Shown: in pieces, positions 1 through 10,373 of the stretch
How positions within the stretch are numbered: the stretch's first letter is position 1
Layout: every line of letters begins with the position of its first letter
NCBI GenBank assembly: GCA_015680685.1
Contig: MNCI01020136.1
Location: 127,366 to 191,365 of the forward strand
Direction of reading: 5' to 3'
DNA: 64,000 nucleotides
Source: Gnetum montanum
Lineage: Eukaryota > Streptophyta > Gnetopsida > Gnetales > Gnetaceae
Notes under the pieces: model-generated
Databases searched by the model: none
Told to the model about the DNA's origin: nothing
Seen by the model: only the letters and a program-made list of their open reading frames with translations
Translations under genes and position numbers: made by a program

Positions 1-950
1 ATTGACTATTTGTGGTTATGTTTCCTCTTGTGTTTCTACCTCTTGAAATCTCACCTTCTACAAGCCAAGCAAAATTTGGTGCTAGATATCTTTAATAATT
101 ATTTTCATTTCTTTCATTGTAGAGATGGTCACCTTGTTTGTGACTGACTAATGAGTCATATTAGGTGGAGAAGCTGTTTAAAGTCAAAAGATCATCAAGA
201 CAATAGATAATTAGAATTGAATCCAATTAAATTCCACACTTATGACTATCACTCATAAGTAAAATCATAAATTTTGACCTTAACTTCTAACATTAAGTTT
301 AAGAATGAAAATCAATAATTAAATCAAATTAAAATTATAAACATAAATTTCAAAGATCAGAAGGAAGACTTTGCCTGATTTGCAATTCTACTTTGCTATC
401 TTCACAATGCAACAACTTTGATTGTCAAACAATGGACTCTAAGAATTGCCACAAGGCGCAACAAATCTTCAATATAAATTACAAAAGTAATTAATCTCAA
501 CTTGATGTAGATCTCCTCTGTTTTTCTTTCTCAAATGAATCTTCTGTATGTTCCCTCCCACGATACAATGTAGAGCATCTTGTTTATACTCTAGATTGTT
601 AGAGAACCCGATCCTAATCTGTTAATATTGAGGTAAATTCAAAGTTAGGCATCCTTATGTTTTAAATTAACATAAAATCTATGAAAGTCGCGGACGCATA
701 TGTGATGACATCCAGTTTGTCAGCGACTCCAAGCGACTGTAGAATACATCCAGTGGCGTCAAAGTGACTTTGCAAATCCAGGGAAGCTACTAGATACCGG
801 TTAGCATACTCCTAACTTAGAACTTGCAAAAGTCACAGCTACCATTCCGTGTGGAGGAATCACGTAATCTGAAATGGTTGAAGTATGCCCCAAAAATTTT
901 TGCTGTAGACCATGCAAATTCAAAAACTTCTGAAATTGAAATATTGGAAA
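1..950. other. Anonymous AT-rich sequence
   Basis: No coding region, RNA gene or recognisable repeat could be supported before about 955. Short open frames exist, but their codon content does not resemble any family and they overlap, on the opposite strand, the kinase fragment that begins at about 955. The stretch may be flanking DNA of the kinase relic. Confidence 0.5.
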
Positions 951-954
951 AGAA

Positions 955-1120
955 TTTGGTTTTTGAATCAAATTATTCCCACTCTGTAAGGGACCAGCTT
1001 CGAGAGCCCAACATCAGATACCTTGGGCACAAAATGCTCATCTAGAAGCACATTCTCAAGCTTGATATCACAGTGGACTATGGAGTCCTTGCATTCCTCG
1101 TGCAAATATGCAATTGCTCA
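955..1120 (-). pseudogene. Receptor-like kinase fragment, catalytic loop and DFG region
   Basis: Read on the minus strand, this stretch encodes the end of kinase subdomain VIa ([14 protein letters not shown]), the catalytic loop [11 protein letters not shown] (Asp and Asn present, Pro of the usual HCDIKPEN changed to Leu) and subdomain VII as SDVGLSKLV, where the Phe of DFG is Val. This pattern is typical of plant S-domain/SD2-5 or related receptor-like serine/threonine kinases acting at the plasma membrane. A stop lies just before the fragment and another shortly after the DVG motif. It is only about 50 residues of a roughly 270-residue domain, so it is a relic. The family assignment as kinase is firm; the RLK subfamily is inferred. 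Confidence 0.75.
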
Positions 1121-1166
1121 CTCATGAGCATATATTTAGATCTCCACAAAAATATTTATCCGTTGG

Positions 1167-1300
1167 CTACTTTCCTGTCATCATTTCGAGCAACAAGATG
1201 TCGTAACTGGAAACATCAGCTTCCACAAAAGCATGACTAGCTAACCACTGTGGTGCAATGTTTCCCAATGTGCCTTTGACAACAACAGATACGATAAATA
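1167..1300 (-). pseudogene. Receptor-like kinase fragment, APE and subdomain IX region
   Basis: The minus strand encodes VVKGTLGNIAPQWLASH followed by ADVSSYDILLLEMMTGK. This is the P+1 loop and subdomain VIII-IX of a plant receptor-like kinase, where one expects GT.GY.APEWL and D.YS.G..LLE...G. The invariant Glu of APE is Gln and the Gly of subdomain IX (YSYG) is Asp, so it would not fold as an active kinase. It lies upstream, in transcription order, of the fragment carrying the catalytic loop at 955-1120, the reverse of the order in any kinase. The two pieces are therefore either from two tandem copies or a rearranged single copy. No exon joining them to a receptor domain was recognised. 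Confidence 0.75.
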
Positions 1301-1349
1301 AAGTAGAAGAGTTTGTAGCAAATGACCTTGATATCCAAGCACAGCCCAT

Positions 1350-2095
1350 TCCAACTATAAATCTGGCTCAGAATGGATTGCCAAACTGGTTAGCCTTTCA
1401 CCACGGACATTATGTGGGATTCAACAACAGTAGAAGTGTTGATGGCGTTATTGTTGTTGTTGGAGGAGGAGGATTGATAAAGTAGGAAGGCAATTCCTTT
1501 GACATAGATTAAGGTAACAGTGCCAAATCGTACGATTTACCAACGCCACGGAGTTTATGAACACTTCCTGCACAAACTACATAATTTCTGCTAACAGGGA
1601 CTTCCATTTGTTCTCGAGGCTCAACGTGGCAACATCCAGTTTAAAATTTTCTCGGTTGCGAATGCTAGCGCAGAGATGTCCCTAGATGAAACTGAATCAA
1701 GCTTCTTCCACCATCATCAGAAACATATGATAAATTCTATCCCTGCTGTAGTCATTCATGCCAGAAATGGAGCCTAATTCTGAGAAGCTCAGGTGTGATT
1801 GCAGGGATGGAGGCAATGCTATGGTGAAAGCTAAAGGCGCCGGTGCCACCAATGATTGACAGATCTCTATCTGCCAATTAGAGGCCATCGGTGCCCTGGA
1901 TTTGCAGGGTGGTGCAAGTACTGGTAAAATCGTCTGGCAAAGCCCCACGTCGAGGCAAAAGCAGAAGAAGGCTAAGACTGCCACTGCTTCTGCCGTCATC
2001 CTGCACATGTTGTTGTTATAGTTCTGCCACCTTTGGTGAAATGCATGTTTGTGGAAGTGGGAGTGGAATTCGAAGTGGCTGCTGACATCCATAGC
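1350..2095 (-). other. Low-copy-looking sequence between kinase and IQD fragments
   Basis: The base composition here is less AT-rich than in the retrotransposon areas and several frames stay open for 60 to 130 codons on both strands, for example the minus frame at 1697-2092. None of them shows a motif I can assign. A plausible reading is degraded receptor-like kinase extracellular sequence or IQD C-terminal sequence, given the neighbours, but nothing in the residues proves it. Confidence 0.35.
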
Positions 2096-2097
2096 TA

Positions 2098-2252
2098 GTG
2101 AGAGAATATGTAAGCCATGGCCCGTTCCCTGCTAACAAGGGCCTCGTTCTTACTCTGTACCCTGGCTTGTAGCACCTCCAAGCTGTGCACCATGTTGTCC
2201 CATCTCTGGTTGCTCTTAGATTTGGTGACGGGATTCCCTCTATGATAGGCCT
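2098..2252 (-). pseudogene. IQD-family (calmodulin-binding) protein fragment
   Basis: On the minus strand an open frame of about 50 codons encodes RWDNMVHSLEVLQARVQS, then KNEALVSRERAMAYIFSH. This matches the conserved segment of plant IQ67-domain (IQD) proteins that follows the IQ motifs: a Trp-Asp, then .E.IQA..QSKQEA..RRERA.AYAFSHQ. IQD proteins are calmodulin-binding scaffolds associated with microtubules and the plasma membrane. The frame ends in a stop exactly where the family has a Gln (a CAG to TAG change), and the expected downstream WGWSWLERWMAARPWE block was not seen. The IQ motifs upstream were not found either. This is a short relic, probably one exon piece. The match rests on motif memory, not on an alignment. 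Confidence 0.6.
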
Positions 2253-3603
2253 TAGCCATGTCCTGTGTTTAGACATCACGATTGATGGCAGCCCGCCGTG
2301 CGTGGCTATGCCTAATGTGCGCAGGACACAATCACTTTCGGTATAGGATTCTACAACGGGAATTGCGTTGCTGCTTCGTTCGAGTATGTGGTGTGCCTAT
2401 TTAGAAAATCATGTTTTTGCAAGCCAAAATGCCACATCATCTCTTGTTCACAGGCCTCCAAAGGTAAAGGACGTCAACGTTGCCCTAATTCCAAAATATA
2501 ATGTTAATATACTTTTTATATAATGTAAACTAGAATATTTTTATAATGTTTATATAATATAAATATAATTACAATCACATTAATAAATGATAATATATTA
2601 TATTAATTAAAATAAACTAATAAATTAATATGCATCTTGAAACTAAAATACAATAAACATTAATTAAACATTAATTAACAATATAAAATCAATTGAAATG
2701 CATGCCTTTGACAAAAATACTTATTTAAAATTGAAGCAATTTTTGGGGTTTAATACCCATCTATTGCATTTGGCCAAGGAATTTATAAGGATTGGTCTTG
2801 CCAATGAGGAGCCACCACCTATGTGTAAAAACCATGGCAATTATTGCCCATGCATAATGCCCATTGTAACATCCACTACCACCACCCATGCATAATGTCC
2901 ACTGATGAGACGCGACTTGCACTAGGCCGCGATATCGAGTCTTCTCCTGCGATATCGCGTACGCGANCCACCTATCACATGGCAAAGAAACACATAGCTA
3001 CCACCACCCACAAGTAGGTAATAGTTGTAGGAACATGTAGCTATAAAAATCGTAGGGAATCACACACCAATTGCTACTCAATGGGTGGTTGCATGAACTT
3101 GGCATAGGATAAATGTGCTTCTACAAAAATACACGACAGTTGGAGAGAACTCTACCAGAAATAAAAACTTCTATTTTTATGGGAGAATAAAAACTACAAT
3201 GCCATCTCATATTCTGTTTCTATTAGAACCTTCCTTGCAACAATCTGCAATAGCACCGTTCGGTAGAAGTGTCCTCCACCCATCGTGTTGCATACGAGAA
3301 GCCACCTCACAACCACTCACGTCACCACCATTTTCGTCGAAATCATAGAGGAGGCTTTGAAAGATTCCCTGCAATTTTCCGTTATAGTTCCCAATGTCTC
3401 TACCACACCAAAACTAACCAAGCATGCCTCTGTTCATGATGAAGATGGATAAGAAAAGTTGCAAATTTCTTACAACTTCTGTTTCTTTTGTATATCATTT
3501 GTAGATTAGCCATAAATGGATTACATGGTTTTAAATTGTGTAGGGAAATGGAAATTACAGCTAAACTTGCATTGCTATGGCAGGTAAAGTTTGCATCTAC
3601 ATG
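2253..3603. other. Anonymous AT-rich sequence with an LTR-start-like stub
   Basis: Nothing codes convincingly here. Between 2480 and 2700 the sequence is extremely AT-rich. Two imperfect copies of a CCCATGCATAATG.CCA motif lie at about 2847-2902. From 2902 the sequence TGATGAGACGCGACTTGC, followed by two GCGATATCG motifs, resembles the first bases of the element D LTR, which also starts TGATGA and is rich in GATATC; it stops at an N at 2967. From 3115 to 3600 short frames are open but unrecognised. Confidence 0.4.
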
Positions 3604-4124
3604 GAAGGCGAGACAAACCAAAAAACTCTTTGGAAGCTAAATAATCCATAGTTATCGATAGGGAGATGGTACCATAGCTAGTATTTGAGAATACCAACTT
3701 TCAATCACTTCACACCCTAACTCCTTTGCTTCTTTTTTTATTTTTGTTTTATTTTTTTTATTAATAAGGGATAATGATAAGTTGCATAAGTGATAATCTC
3801 ATTGGCTTGTTAGGTAAAGGCTGATACATAAAGTCACACTTGGATTATCATTAAATTCCTTTGTAAGTTCGTTAAATTCTTTAAATTATCATGTTTTCCA
3901 TCTAATTGTGATTGTCAAACCGAAGAATGACTGTAGATATACTTTATGATGTATGACCAACATGATAATTATTGAGGAATAGAGTCATTTCTAAATTGTG
4001 ACTCAAACTTGCAACCAGTTTCATTACAAGATAATGAGCTAAAACCATAGGATTTTTAACTATCAATAGACTAGAACTTAATTAATCAAGGCCCCATGCT
4101 GGCATGGGAGTGTTGGTACCAACA
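3604..4124 (-). repeat. Interspersed repeat R1 (copy at 18741-19262)
   Basis: This 521-bp stretch is closely repeated, in the same orientation, at 18741-19262 with almost equal length. Both copies begin GAAGG.G.GACAAACC and end with TGTTGG.ACCAACA on the plus strand, so read on the minus strand they start with TGTTGG, as an LTR would. The other end does not finish in a clear CA, and no target-site duplication or terminal inverted repeat is visible. It carries a T-rich tract and no coding capacity. It is best called an unclassified dispersed repeat, possibly an LTR. The strand given is the LTR-like reading. Confidence 0.7.
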
Positions 4125-5344
4125 AACTAGAAATTGCATGCAAGTGCAAGGATAGCAAAACATGAGAGAAATTTAAAAGAATGCAAGAATATGTAAAATA
4201 CAAAGAAACGCAAAAGATCATAAAATGATGACAAAATGAAACTAGGAAATAAACTATAAAAATTATTAAAACAATCACATAATCAAAAGAGTAATAAACA
4301 TGGGCCACCCTTCATCACACCACTTTAATTAATTAAATCTAAATATATAATCTTTATAAATCATAACTTTAACTATGTGTGTGTGTGTATTGATTATAAT
4401 TTATAATTATGATCTCATTCTCAATCATCTCACAAGGTAAAAGTAAAAAGTATGTGTACTACATTGAGCACAAGATTTATACCAAACTTAATGAAGAGGA
4501 CATGCTTATCTTATATTATAGCTAGCCATAACTTTTAGATTTTTCCTTGGAATTTTTTTTGTTTTTGTTTTTGTTTTGTTTTGGAAGTTTCAAAAGGGAA
4601 TGAGTGATAAGGGATAAGGGAAAATGAGGAAAATTAGGAAATGGGAAGGGAATATTTTCTTTTCTCTTTTCAAAGTTTGGAAAAATAGGTTTAAAAGAGG
4701 AAATGAAGGCTAGGGTGAGGATTGCTACCAAACCCCATCACACTCAAGAACTTATTACATTGTCAATGAACATGGTTCTCATTATTTTTCTTTTATCTTT
4801 GTTTTTTTTAGAAAACTTTGCTCATGGTGTACTTCATTCTTAAGGTAGGAATTCCAACTTGAGTCTAGCTGATTAGCTGCACTGCCAAAGAACATGGTCT
4901 TTTTAGAACTTTTCCCATGATGCAGTTCAACTTTCGTGCATGTGCCCTTTAATTACTATCTAAGTAGCATCATAGTAGGTCTCCTGGGTGGCTAAGGGTT
5001 CTTAAGTAAAGAGCAACACACTTCACCTTATTGCTCATAAGATAGCCATGGATCATCACACTTGAGGGCTAGGGCTTATGAGAGGAAAAATGGAATTTTC
5101 CAAGGTTACCTAGTGATTGTGGCTAACCATTCTCCAAACTCACATATCTTACACTCACATGAACATGATAAGTTAGCATAAGTTCCATCCTTCATAATTC
5201 AACATAACTAATAGAATTTTACCTTGAAAGAGATTGGGAAGAATTAATAAAATATTAAAGTATATCATATAAGGAGATTTTATATAATAGTAATATGATA
5301 TAGCATATAAAGCATTATACTTGCATTATTTTCAAATGGTGTTA
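4125..5344. other. Anonymous AT-rich sequence
   Basis: No gene or known repeat is supported in this 1.2 kb. A short (TG)n tract lies at about 4375-4389 and homopolymer-rich T/G runs at 4549-4585. The open frames present are short and low in complexity. Confidence 0.5.
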
Positions 5345-6233
5345 TGATGACCTAATGCTTAGTAACTCAAATGATCATAATGATTAATAAAATCATATGA
5401 AAAGCACAAATCAAAACAAAGTCAATATGCTAAGAAAGAGATGAAAAGCAACATCAGATATCCAACGTCACCTCATCTAGACCTTACCTATAAATAGTAC
5501 ACTTGGGCTTCTGGATGAGACAACTTAGCTTAGATCCTAGATATAGTTGGTTTTCATTTTATTTTCTTTTAAGTATGTTATTCCTAGTGCATGTCCGTAG
5601 TGTGATGTTTGTAATCGTATGGCACCTTTGTTCAAGTGTGACATACTTGGACATGTTACATAACCAGCAATAAAGATCGAGATTACTTCCATCATTGCGG
5701 CATCCACTTAGCTTAATATTGTTACTTTACTTATTTAATGCTTTCTTTAGTTAAAAATTTCCATTTATTGTTATTTATTGTTCTTGTTGTTACATTAAAT
5801 GTGTTTGCCTTAATCACAAGTTTTTAAGTGTAAATACTTGGTCGCCCAGAGGTGTATTGTTTGGCACAACTAGTGACATACACTTGGTAAACCCAAAAGT
5901 AGCTCCACGAAGTCTAAGATGTGTATAGACGGTTAAGAGTGGATACCATTCCCATAGGCTAATTTAGACTTTATTTTTCATTATTCATTAGTTAATCAAT
6001 TTATTTCTTTTTGTCACTAAGAGTAGCATAGAATAAGGAAACATCATACGCCTCACTTTAGACTAAACCATACATGACAAGCTACTACTAGTCCAAGTGG
6101 GAAGATAGTGAATTGCAATCAAGGCATAAAAATCTAGATGCTACAACTAATCCCATCCATAGAATTTGATCGGATTGCATGTGAATGCTTATAATTCATA
6201 TGGTTGAGTGTAGGGATACCTCGTTGCTCATCA
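5345..6233 (+). mobile_element. LTR relic H of the Tat/Athila-like family
   Basis: From about 5488 to 6233 this sequence aligns by eye with the LTR of element D (37300-38050): a TATAAATAG box at 5489, the AATAAAGATCGAGATTACT segment at about 5675, and the shared end GGTTGAGTGTAGGGATACC followed by TCGTTGCTCATCA. It is not followed by a PBS but directly by minus-strand reverse transcriptase sequence of element A, so it is a solo LTR or 3' LTR remnant inserted in element A. The left end is placed at a TGATGA at 5345 by analogy with the LTR length of D and is uncertain. No target duplication was found. Confidence 0.7.
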
Positions 6234-6239
6234 GTTCTT

Positions 6240-6555
6240 TAATAAGCAGTAAATTTGATGTCCAACTTGAATATTTCATAAGATAAATAATTTTAGATTC
6301 TAAAAGTTTTTCAATTTCTTCTTTTATCCAAGTTTCAATCTGAGGTCTAACAAGTCTAAATTTTTTTCTACATGGTTTGATTTCAGTATGTAAGTCATCA
6401 AATAAATCTTCTCTAGTTGCTATTTTAGGAGAGATTTTATTTGAAAAATGTGACATTCTTTGACATAGCTTCTTCATTAATTTGAAAAACTTTAAAATAT
6501 TAATCACTAAAGTTTCCCTTGGAAAATAAAAATTCATAAATATGATCATCATCAA
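6240..6555 (-). pseudogene. Element A reverse transcriptase N-terminal fragment
   Basis: The minus strand encodes RLVRPQIETWIKEEIEKLLE and then SKIIYLMKYSSWTSNLLLIK. This is the entry segment of gypsy reverse transcriptase, where the family has P....I..EI.KLL..  followed by FI....SW.SN.V.V.KK. The RT palm with the catalytic FMDD is absent because LTR relic H interrupts the sequence just after this point. The upstream residues (about 40 codons) look like the usual variable linker. No enzyme activity is possible. Confidence 0.7.
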
Positions 6556-6639
6556 AACTTGAAAAGAAAAGATATTATCTAGAATAGAATAAGAGTTAAC
6601 CTTTTCAATAATAATTTTAGAATCTCAAGCATTATGTTT

Positions 6640-6745
6640 AAAAGGAACATCTAAAGTAGTGGCCAATTAAGCTAATGCATTAGGAACATAATTTTCTTCT
6701 CTAGAAATATGTTGAATGGAGATGTCATCAAAACTTTGCACGCCT
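6640..6745 (-). pseudogene. Element A RNase H C-terminal-like fragment
   Basis: The minus strand reads FDDISIQHISREENYVPNAL, then A, a stop, and LATTLDVPF. This matches the last helix region of the RNase H found in Tat-type gypsy elements (IPREEN..ADALA.LA). It lies upstream, in transcription order, of the RT entry segment, whereas RNase H normally follows RT. The active-site residues of the earlier part of the domain were not seen. The piece may come from a rearranged element or a second copy. Confidence 0.6.
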
Positions 6746-7167
6746 TATAATGTTTTAATGGTTAGGATCTCATTTATATCTTTATCTTCTCCTAGTGGTG
6801 GCAAGTCATCCTAAAGAAATATTTTTCCATCATGTTGATGATAAGGCAAGACATCTTCATAAATTTGTTCACATTCTCTAAAAGTTTGATAGTGTTGGGT
6901 GGAATCTGTATGAGAAAAAGAATTTATTTCTATGATTTCACTCTCATGATCATTTATAACATGTTCGCCAAGCCCAACTTCAATAACTCTATATAAAGAT
7001 TAGTATTTTGATTTTTTAAAGAGTGATTTTATTGATCAAAATTTGTTACCACTTGTTTATAGAAAGGTTTTCTTGGTATGACCATATATTTGGATTTTCC
7101 TTTAATAGGAATTAATGATTATGAGAAATTTGACCTGAAGAAGCCCCCAAATTTAGCTCCAAACGTC

Positions 7168-7473
7168 CTAGATAGAAGCACACCATAAGTGGGTGACAGA
7201 ACAACTACTAAAATATCTATATAATATGTAAAAAGTAGGGTATTTTTTAAGTTGTACTTTTACTCTCTTTAATGATTCTACCACAAGTACAGTAGATCCA
7301 TCAAGTTCTATCACACTTCTTGCTTGTGGTAGCATTTGTGCTCCTAATGTTTTACATACCTCAAGTGGCACGACATTAATAGTTGCAATAGAATCCATTA
7401 AACAGTTGTGAACATTCTTTCCCAAAATAACCAAGGTTGCTAAGAAAGGTGATTGATCTTTCTTATTAGGCAT
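7168..7473 (-). pseudogene. Element A aspartic protease fragment
   Basis: An open frame of 101 codons encodes PFLATLVILGKNVHNCLMDS, then IATINVVPLEVCKTLG and a following .V....DG...VV..... segment. This has the layout of the retropepsin-like domain of plant gypsy polyproteins, in which D-(S/T)-G-(A/S) precedes N.MP. The motif here reads DSIA, so the glycine of the catalytic triad is lost. The domain would have cut the Gag-Pol polyprotein. It sits between gag (8000-9513) and pol remnants and is followed by frameshifts. Confidence 0.65.
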
Positions 7474-7749
7474 AAAATTGCTTAAGTTTTGTATTGATAA
7501 AGCATTAGGAATTTTTGCAAAATAAACTTACCTTTTGGTTGTTGGAGATTTTTTTATTGGTTTCAAATGTATGAACTCTCTTTTGAATCACATATTCCAT
7601 TTCAATAAAATGTAGAAAATCATACATTGAAATGTTGACTTTAACTTTTTCTAAATTCTCAACTAGATCATAAGTCTTATGTTAATCTTTGGCTTCTTAT
7701 TGAGTTAAAGTTCTTCTAAGTATAGAAGGGAAGTTTGGTCATTGTGGGA

Positions 7750-9513
7750 TGTTTGCTTAGGATGGTCTAATTTGATTATTTATGTTATTTTGACTAGGAG
7801 CTCTTTTGTTGGAAGGGGTATAAGGGATATTCCTAGTTTGTTGTTGTGTGGTGTTCATAATGTTACTAAGTCTATGGTAGCGAGTGTTATGTGGGTTGCG
7901 ATCACTTAGCATGACTTGTTTCAATGAGGGAACTTCTTCATTTTCTATTTCATGAGATATGTTAAGGACCATAATAGAGTCTTTTCAATTGTATTGATTT
8001 TGGACATTGTCATCATAGAGTGCTAAAACTTGAGGACAAGTTTTTTCAAAATGTTTCCTAGTGTTATGAAGATGACAATAATCATCATTGATTGATGTGC
8101 TTGATTTTTTAGATTGTATAGGCACTTTATTATTATTTTGCTTTAGTTTAGCTACTTCATTGGAAAGATTTTGAAGTAAAGTTAATATTTGTATCATTTG
8201 GTTTTTTGTTTAACAAGTAGATGCATTAAGATTAGATATTCCTTTTGAATTTATGATGGATTGGATCAAAGATTTTGATTGATCATCACTTAAATTGGAA
8301 TTTGGTGGCAAAAATGAAGAGGATATTGATCCTTGAAAATAATTACTTATAGGTTGGGTCATTTGAAGGGGAGGAGGAGTTTGAAACATAGTGTTAGTCA
8401 TTTGGAAAGTTTGTGAAGGTAAAGGTAAAGGACTAGATTGCATAGGGTTACTAACACTTATCATTCCCAATTGGGTTTGAATGTTATTCATGAGGGTAAT
8501 TTGTTCTAACTTAACAACTTTAGCCATTGCTCCTTATATTTTCATTATGTTGGGATTGGACTTAATGGGATAGGCAAAGAATGGATGAATAGTAGAGAGA
8601 TAGAAATTAAGGATACCATCAAGTTGCAGATGCATATCATTCAGAACATAAGCAAATTGATGGAGGAATCTTAGATTGTGATCACATACATTTTTGCTAG
8701 GTAGTTTTCTTAGGCTTGTGAAATTGCTTAATGCTAAGGCAAGGCTAGTGAACTTATCAAATTGTAGTAGGAACTCATTTTTAAACTCTTGCCATGAGTT
8801 GATAGAGGCATTAAGTAACATCAAAAATCATTGGATGACTTTGCTCTTAAAAGTTTTCACAAAGATCCTACACGCTATGTTATTTTCAATAATGTTATGG
8901 ATACCTAGCAAGGTTTCAAAACATTGTATGCTATTCATGAGGGTAATTTGTTCTAACTTAATAACTTTAGCCATTGATCCTTGTATTTTCATTATGTTGG
9001 GATTAGACTTAATGACATAGGTGAAGAATGGATCAATGGTAGAGAGGTAGAAATTAAGGATACCATTAGGTTGCAGATGCATCTCATTTAACACATAAGA
9101 AATTTGATGGAGGAATCTTAGCTTGTAATCACAGATGTTTTTCCTATGTAGTTTTCTTAGGCTTGTGAAGTTGCTTGATGTTAAGGTAGGGCTAGTGAAC
9201 TTATTGAATTGGAGTATAAACTTATTTTTAAACTCTTGTCACGAGTTGATAGAGGCTTTGGGGAGCATTAAAAACCATTGGATGCTCTTTACTCCTGAAA
9301 GTTGTCACAAGGACCCTACACACTATGTCATTTTCAATAATGTTATGGATGCTTAGCAAGGTTTCAAAACATTATGTATGTTGATGGGCATCACTAGTAG
9401 GGGTTGTGGGATCAAAGAAAAATTTTCTATTTTGAAGTGATTTTGGAATATTTTGATAGTTTGTGAATTTAAAGTGTTTGCTCACTAAGGGAGTTGGGGG
9501 TTGATTGGTTGCC
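7750..9513 (-). pseudogene. Element A gag, broken, with internal duplication
   Basis: The frame opens at a minus-strand ATG at about 9513 (MATNQPPTPLVSKHF) behind the PBS and leader. A hydrophobic gag core follows with the recurring segment NSWQEFKNEFLLQFDKF, typical of the retrotransposon gag (PF03732-like) domain. A Met/Pro/Gln-rich linker (8210-8527) leads to a zinc-finger-like YCHLHNTRKHFEKTCPQ at about 8050-8110. The core is present twice because about 452 bp (8481-8932 and 8933-9385) are tandemly duplicated. Stops and frameshifts break every part. Gag would form the cytoplasmic particle. Confidence 0.65.
8481..9385 (-). repeat. Tandem duplication of about 452 bp in gag of element A
   Basis: Unit 1 (8481-8932) and unit 2 (8933-9385) match along their whole length with scattered substitutions. 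Both contain TTCATTATGTTGGGATT at one side and the AGGTTTCAAAACATT segment at the other. The two units repeat the same gag core in the minus reading, so the duplication happened within the element rather than through a second insertion. Confidence 0.85.
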
Positions 9514-10138
9514 ATCCTAGTTTGAATTCTTCTATGGATAGAACTTGAAAATTGCGAAGCTCGTTGTTTTCTTAAAGTAAAGCAATGGGTAGCTGGTCAA
9601 TTATGGAAAAGAGTAAGAACTCTTTGTTGAGATGGTTTATGGGAGATCTCACTCATAAAATGAAAGACTTTAAAATATAAATGCTAGAAAATTGTAAAAT
9701 TAANTGAAAAGAAGGTTTGGGGATCTAAAAATGAAACTGAAACAAAGCAATAAAATTGAAAATAGGCAACCATTAACTCAAACTAGTATAAAAAATAAGC
9801 CACTAAAGGTTTGCGTAACTAAAATTGGAAAATAAAAGATTTTAAAGATTGAAAAATAAAAATTTTTAGATCGTAAAAATTGAATTTTAGAAATAGTAAC
9901 TAGAAAATAAATAACTATCACTAAGATAGAAAACTAAAATAGGAAACTTAAAGTTCAAAGAAATTGAAATGGGAAAAATGAAGATTCAAAAACTGTAAAG
10001 TAGATGACTAAGAATAGAAACAAGAAAATAAAATTTTCAGGAAATGAAATAGAAAAACAAAAGTAGAATAGGAACATGAAAAGAACATAAAATTAATATT
10101 TTAAAGAACAAAAATAGAAAACAAAGGCTAAAAAACAA
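9514..10138 (-). other. Element A leader between PBS and gag
   Basis: This A-rich stretch separates the PBS from the first gag ATG. It has no open frame of interest and contains an N at 9704, probably an assembly joint. Such long untranslated leaders are common in plant gypsy elements. Confidence 0.5.
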
Positions 10139-10373
10139 CCCTCCTTCTAACACCAAAAGGATGTTGATGCATAAATTTTGGACACAACAACACTTGGAAA
10201 ACCTGTGTAGAGAGACTATTACCTAGGGAACCTTTTGTATGGGTATGGGAACCCAGGAATAGTCTTAATGGGTATGGAAACATGATGTTTTGTGATAAAT
10301 AAAGTTGCTAGTAAGTTAAATGATTTTAATAAGGAAGTATAAAAGGCAATTCAAGACAATTTTGATCAAAAGA
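10139..10373 (-). repeat. Element A 5' LTR end and PBS
   Basis: The LTR part (10162-10373) matches the start of the solo LTR at 19593: both have TGTTGATGC.TAAATTTTGG on the plus strand, then AGACTAT..CCTAGGG and GGAACCCAGGAATAGTCT-type segments. On the minus strand the LTR ends ...TGCATCAACA and is followed by TCCTTTTGGTGTTAGAAGG. The part TGGTGTTAGAAGGAGG is a degenerate form of the initiator-methionine PBS (TGGTATCAGAGC...). The rest of the LTR is missing because element B starts at 10374. Confidence 0.75.

Larger units (their letters stand above)
6234..10373 (-). mobile_element. Element A: decayed Ty3/gypsy relic
   Basis: In minus-strand order this relic has a partial 5' LTR (10162-10373), a PBS (10139-10161), a gag start at about 9513, a gag with an internal duplication, a zinc-finger-like segment, a retroviral-type protease, an RNase H-like tail and the N-terminal end of reverse transcriptase, where LTR relic H cuts it off. 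Many stops and frameshifts interrupt it. Its LTR ends TGCATCAACA on the minus strand and differs from those of B to F, but matches the solo LTR at 19593-20684, so A is a second gypsy family. The 5' part of its LTR was split off by the insertion of element B at 10373/10374. Confidence 0.75.

Noticed and set aside
824-1045. Plus-strand frame of 73 codons
   Set aside because: It lies opposite the kinase fragment (HCDIK and DVG on the minus strand) and has no similarity of its own.
3604-4124. Helitron interpretation of repeat R1/R2
   Set aside because: No CTRR end preceded by a hairpin and no TC start was found at either end.
5341-6238. Target-site duplication for LTR relic H
   Set aside because: The right flank is GTTCT; the candidate left flank (TGTTA) does not match, and the left border itself is uncertain.
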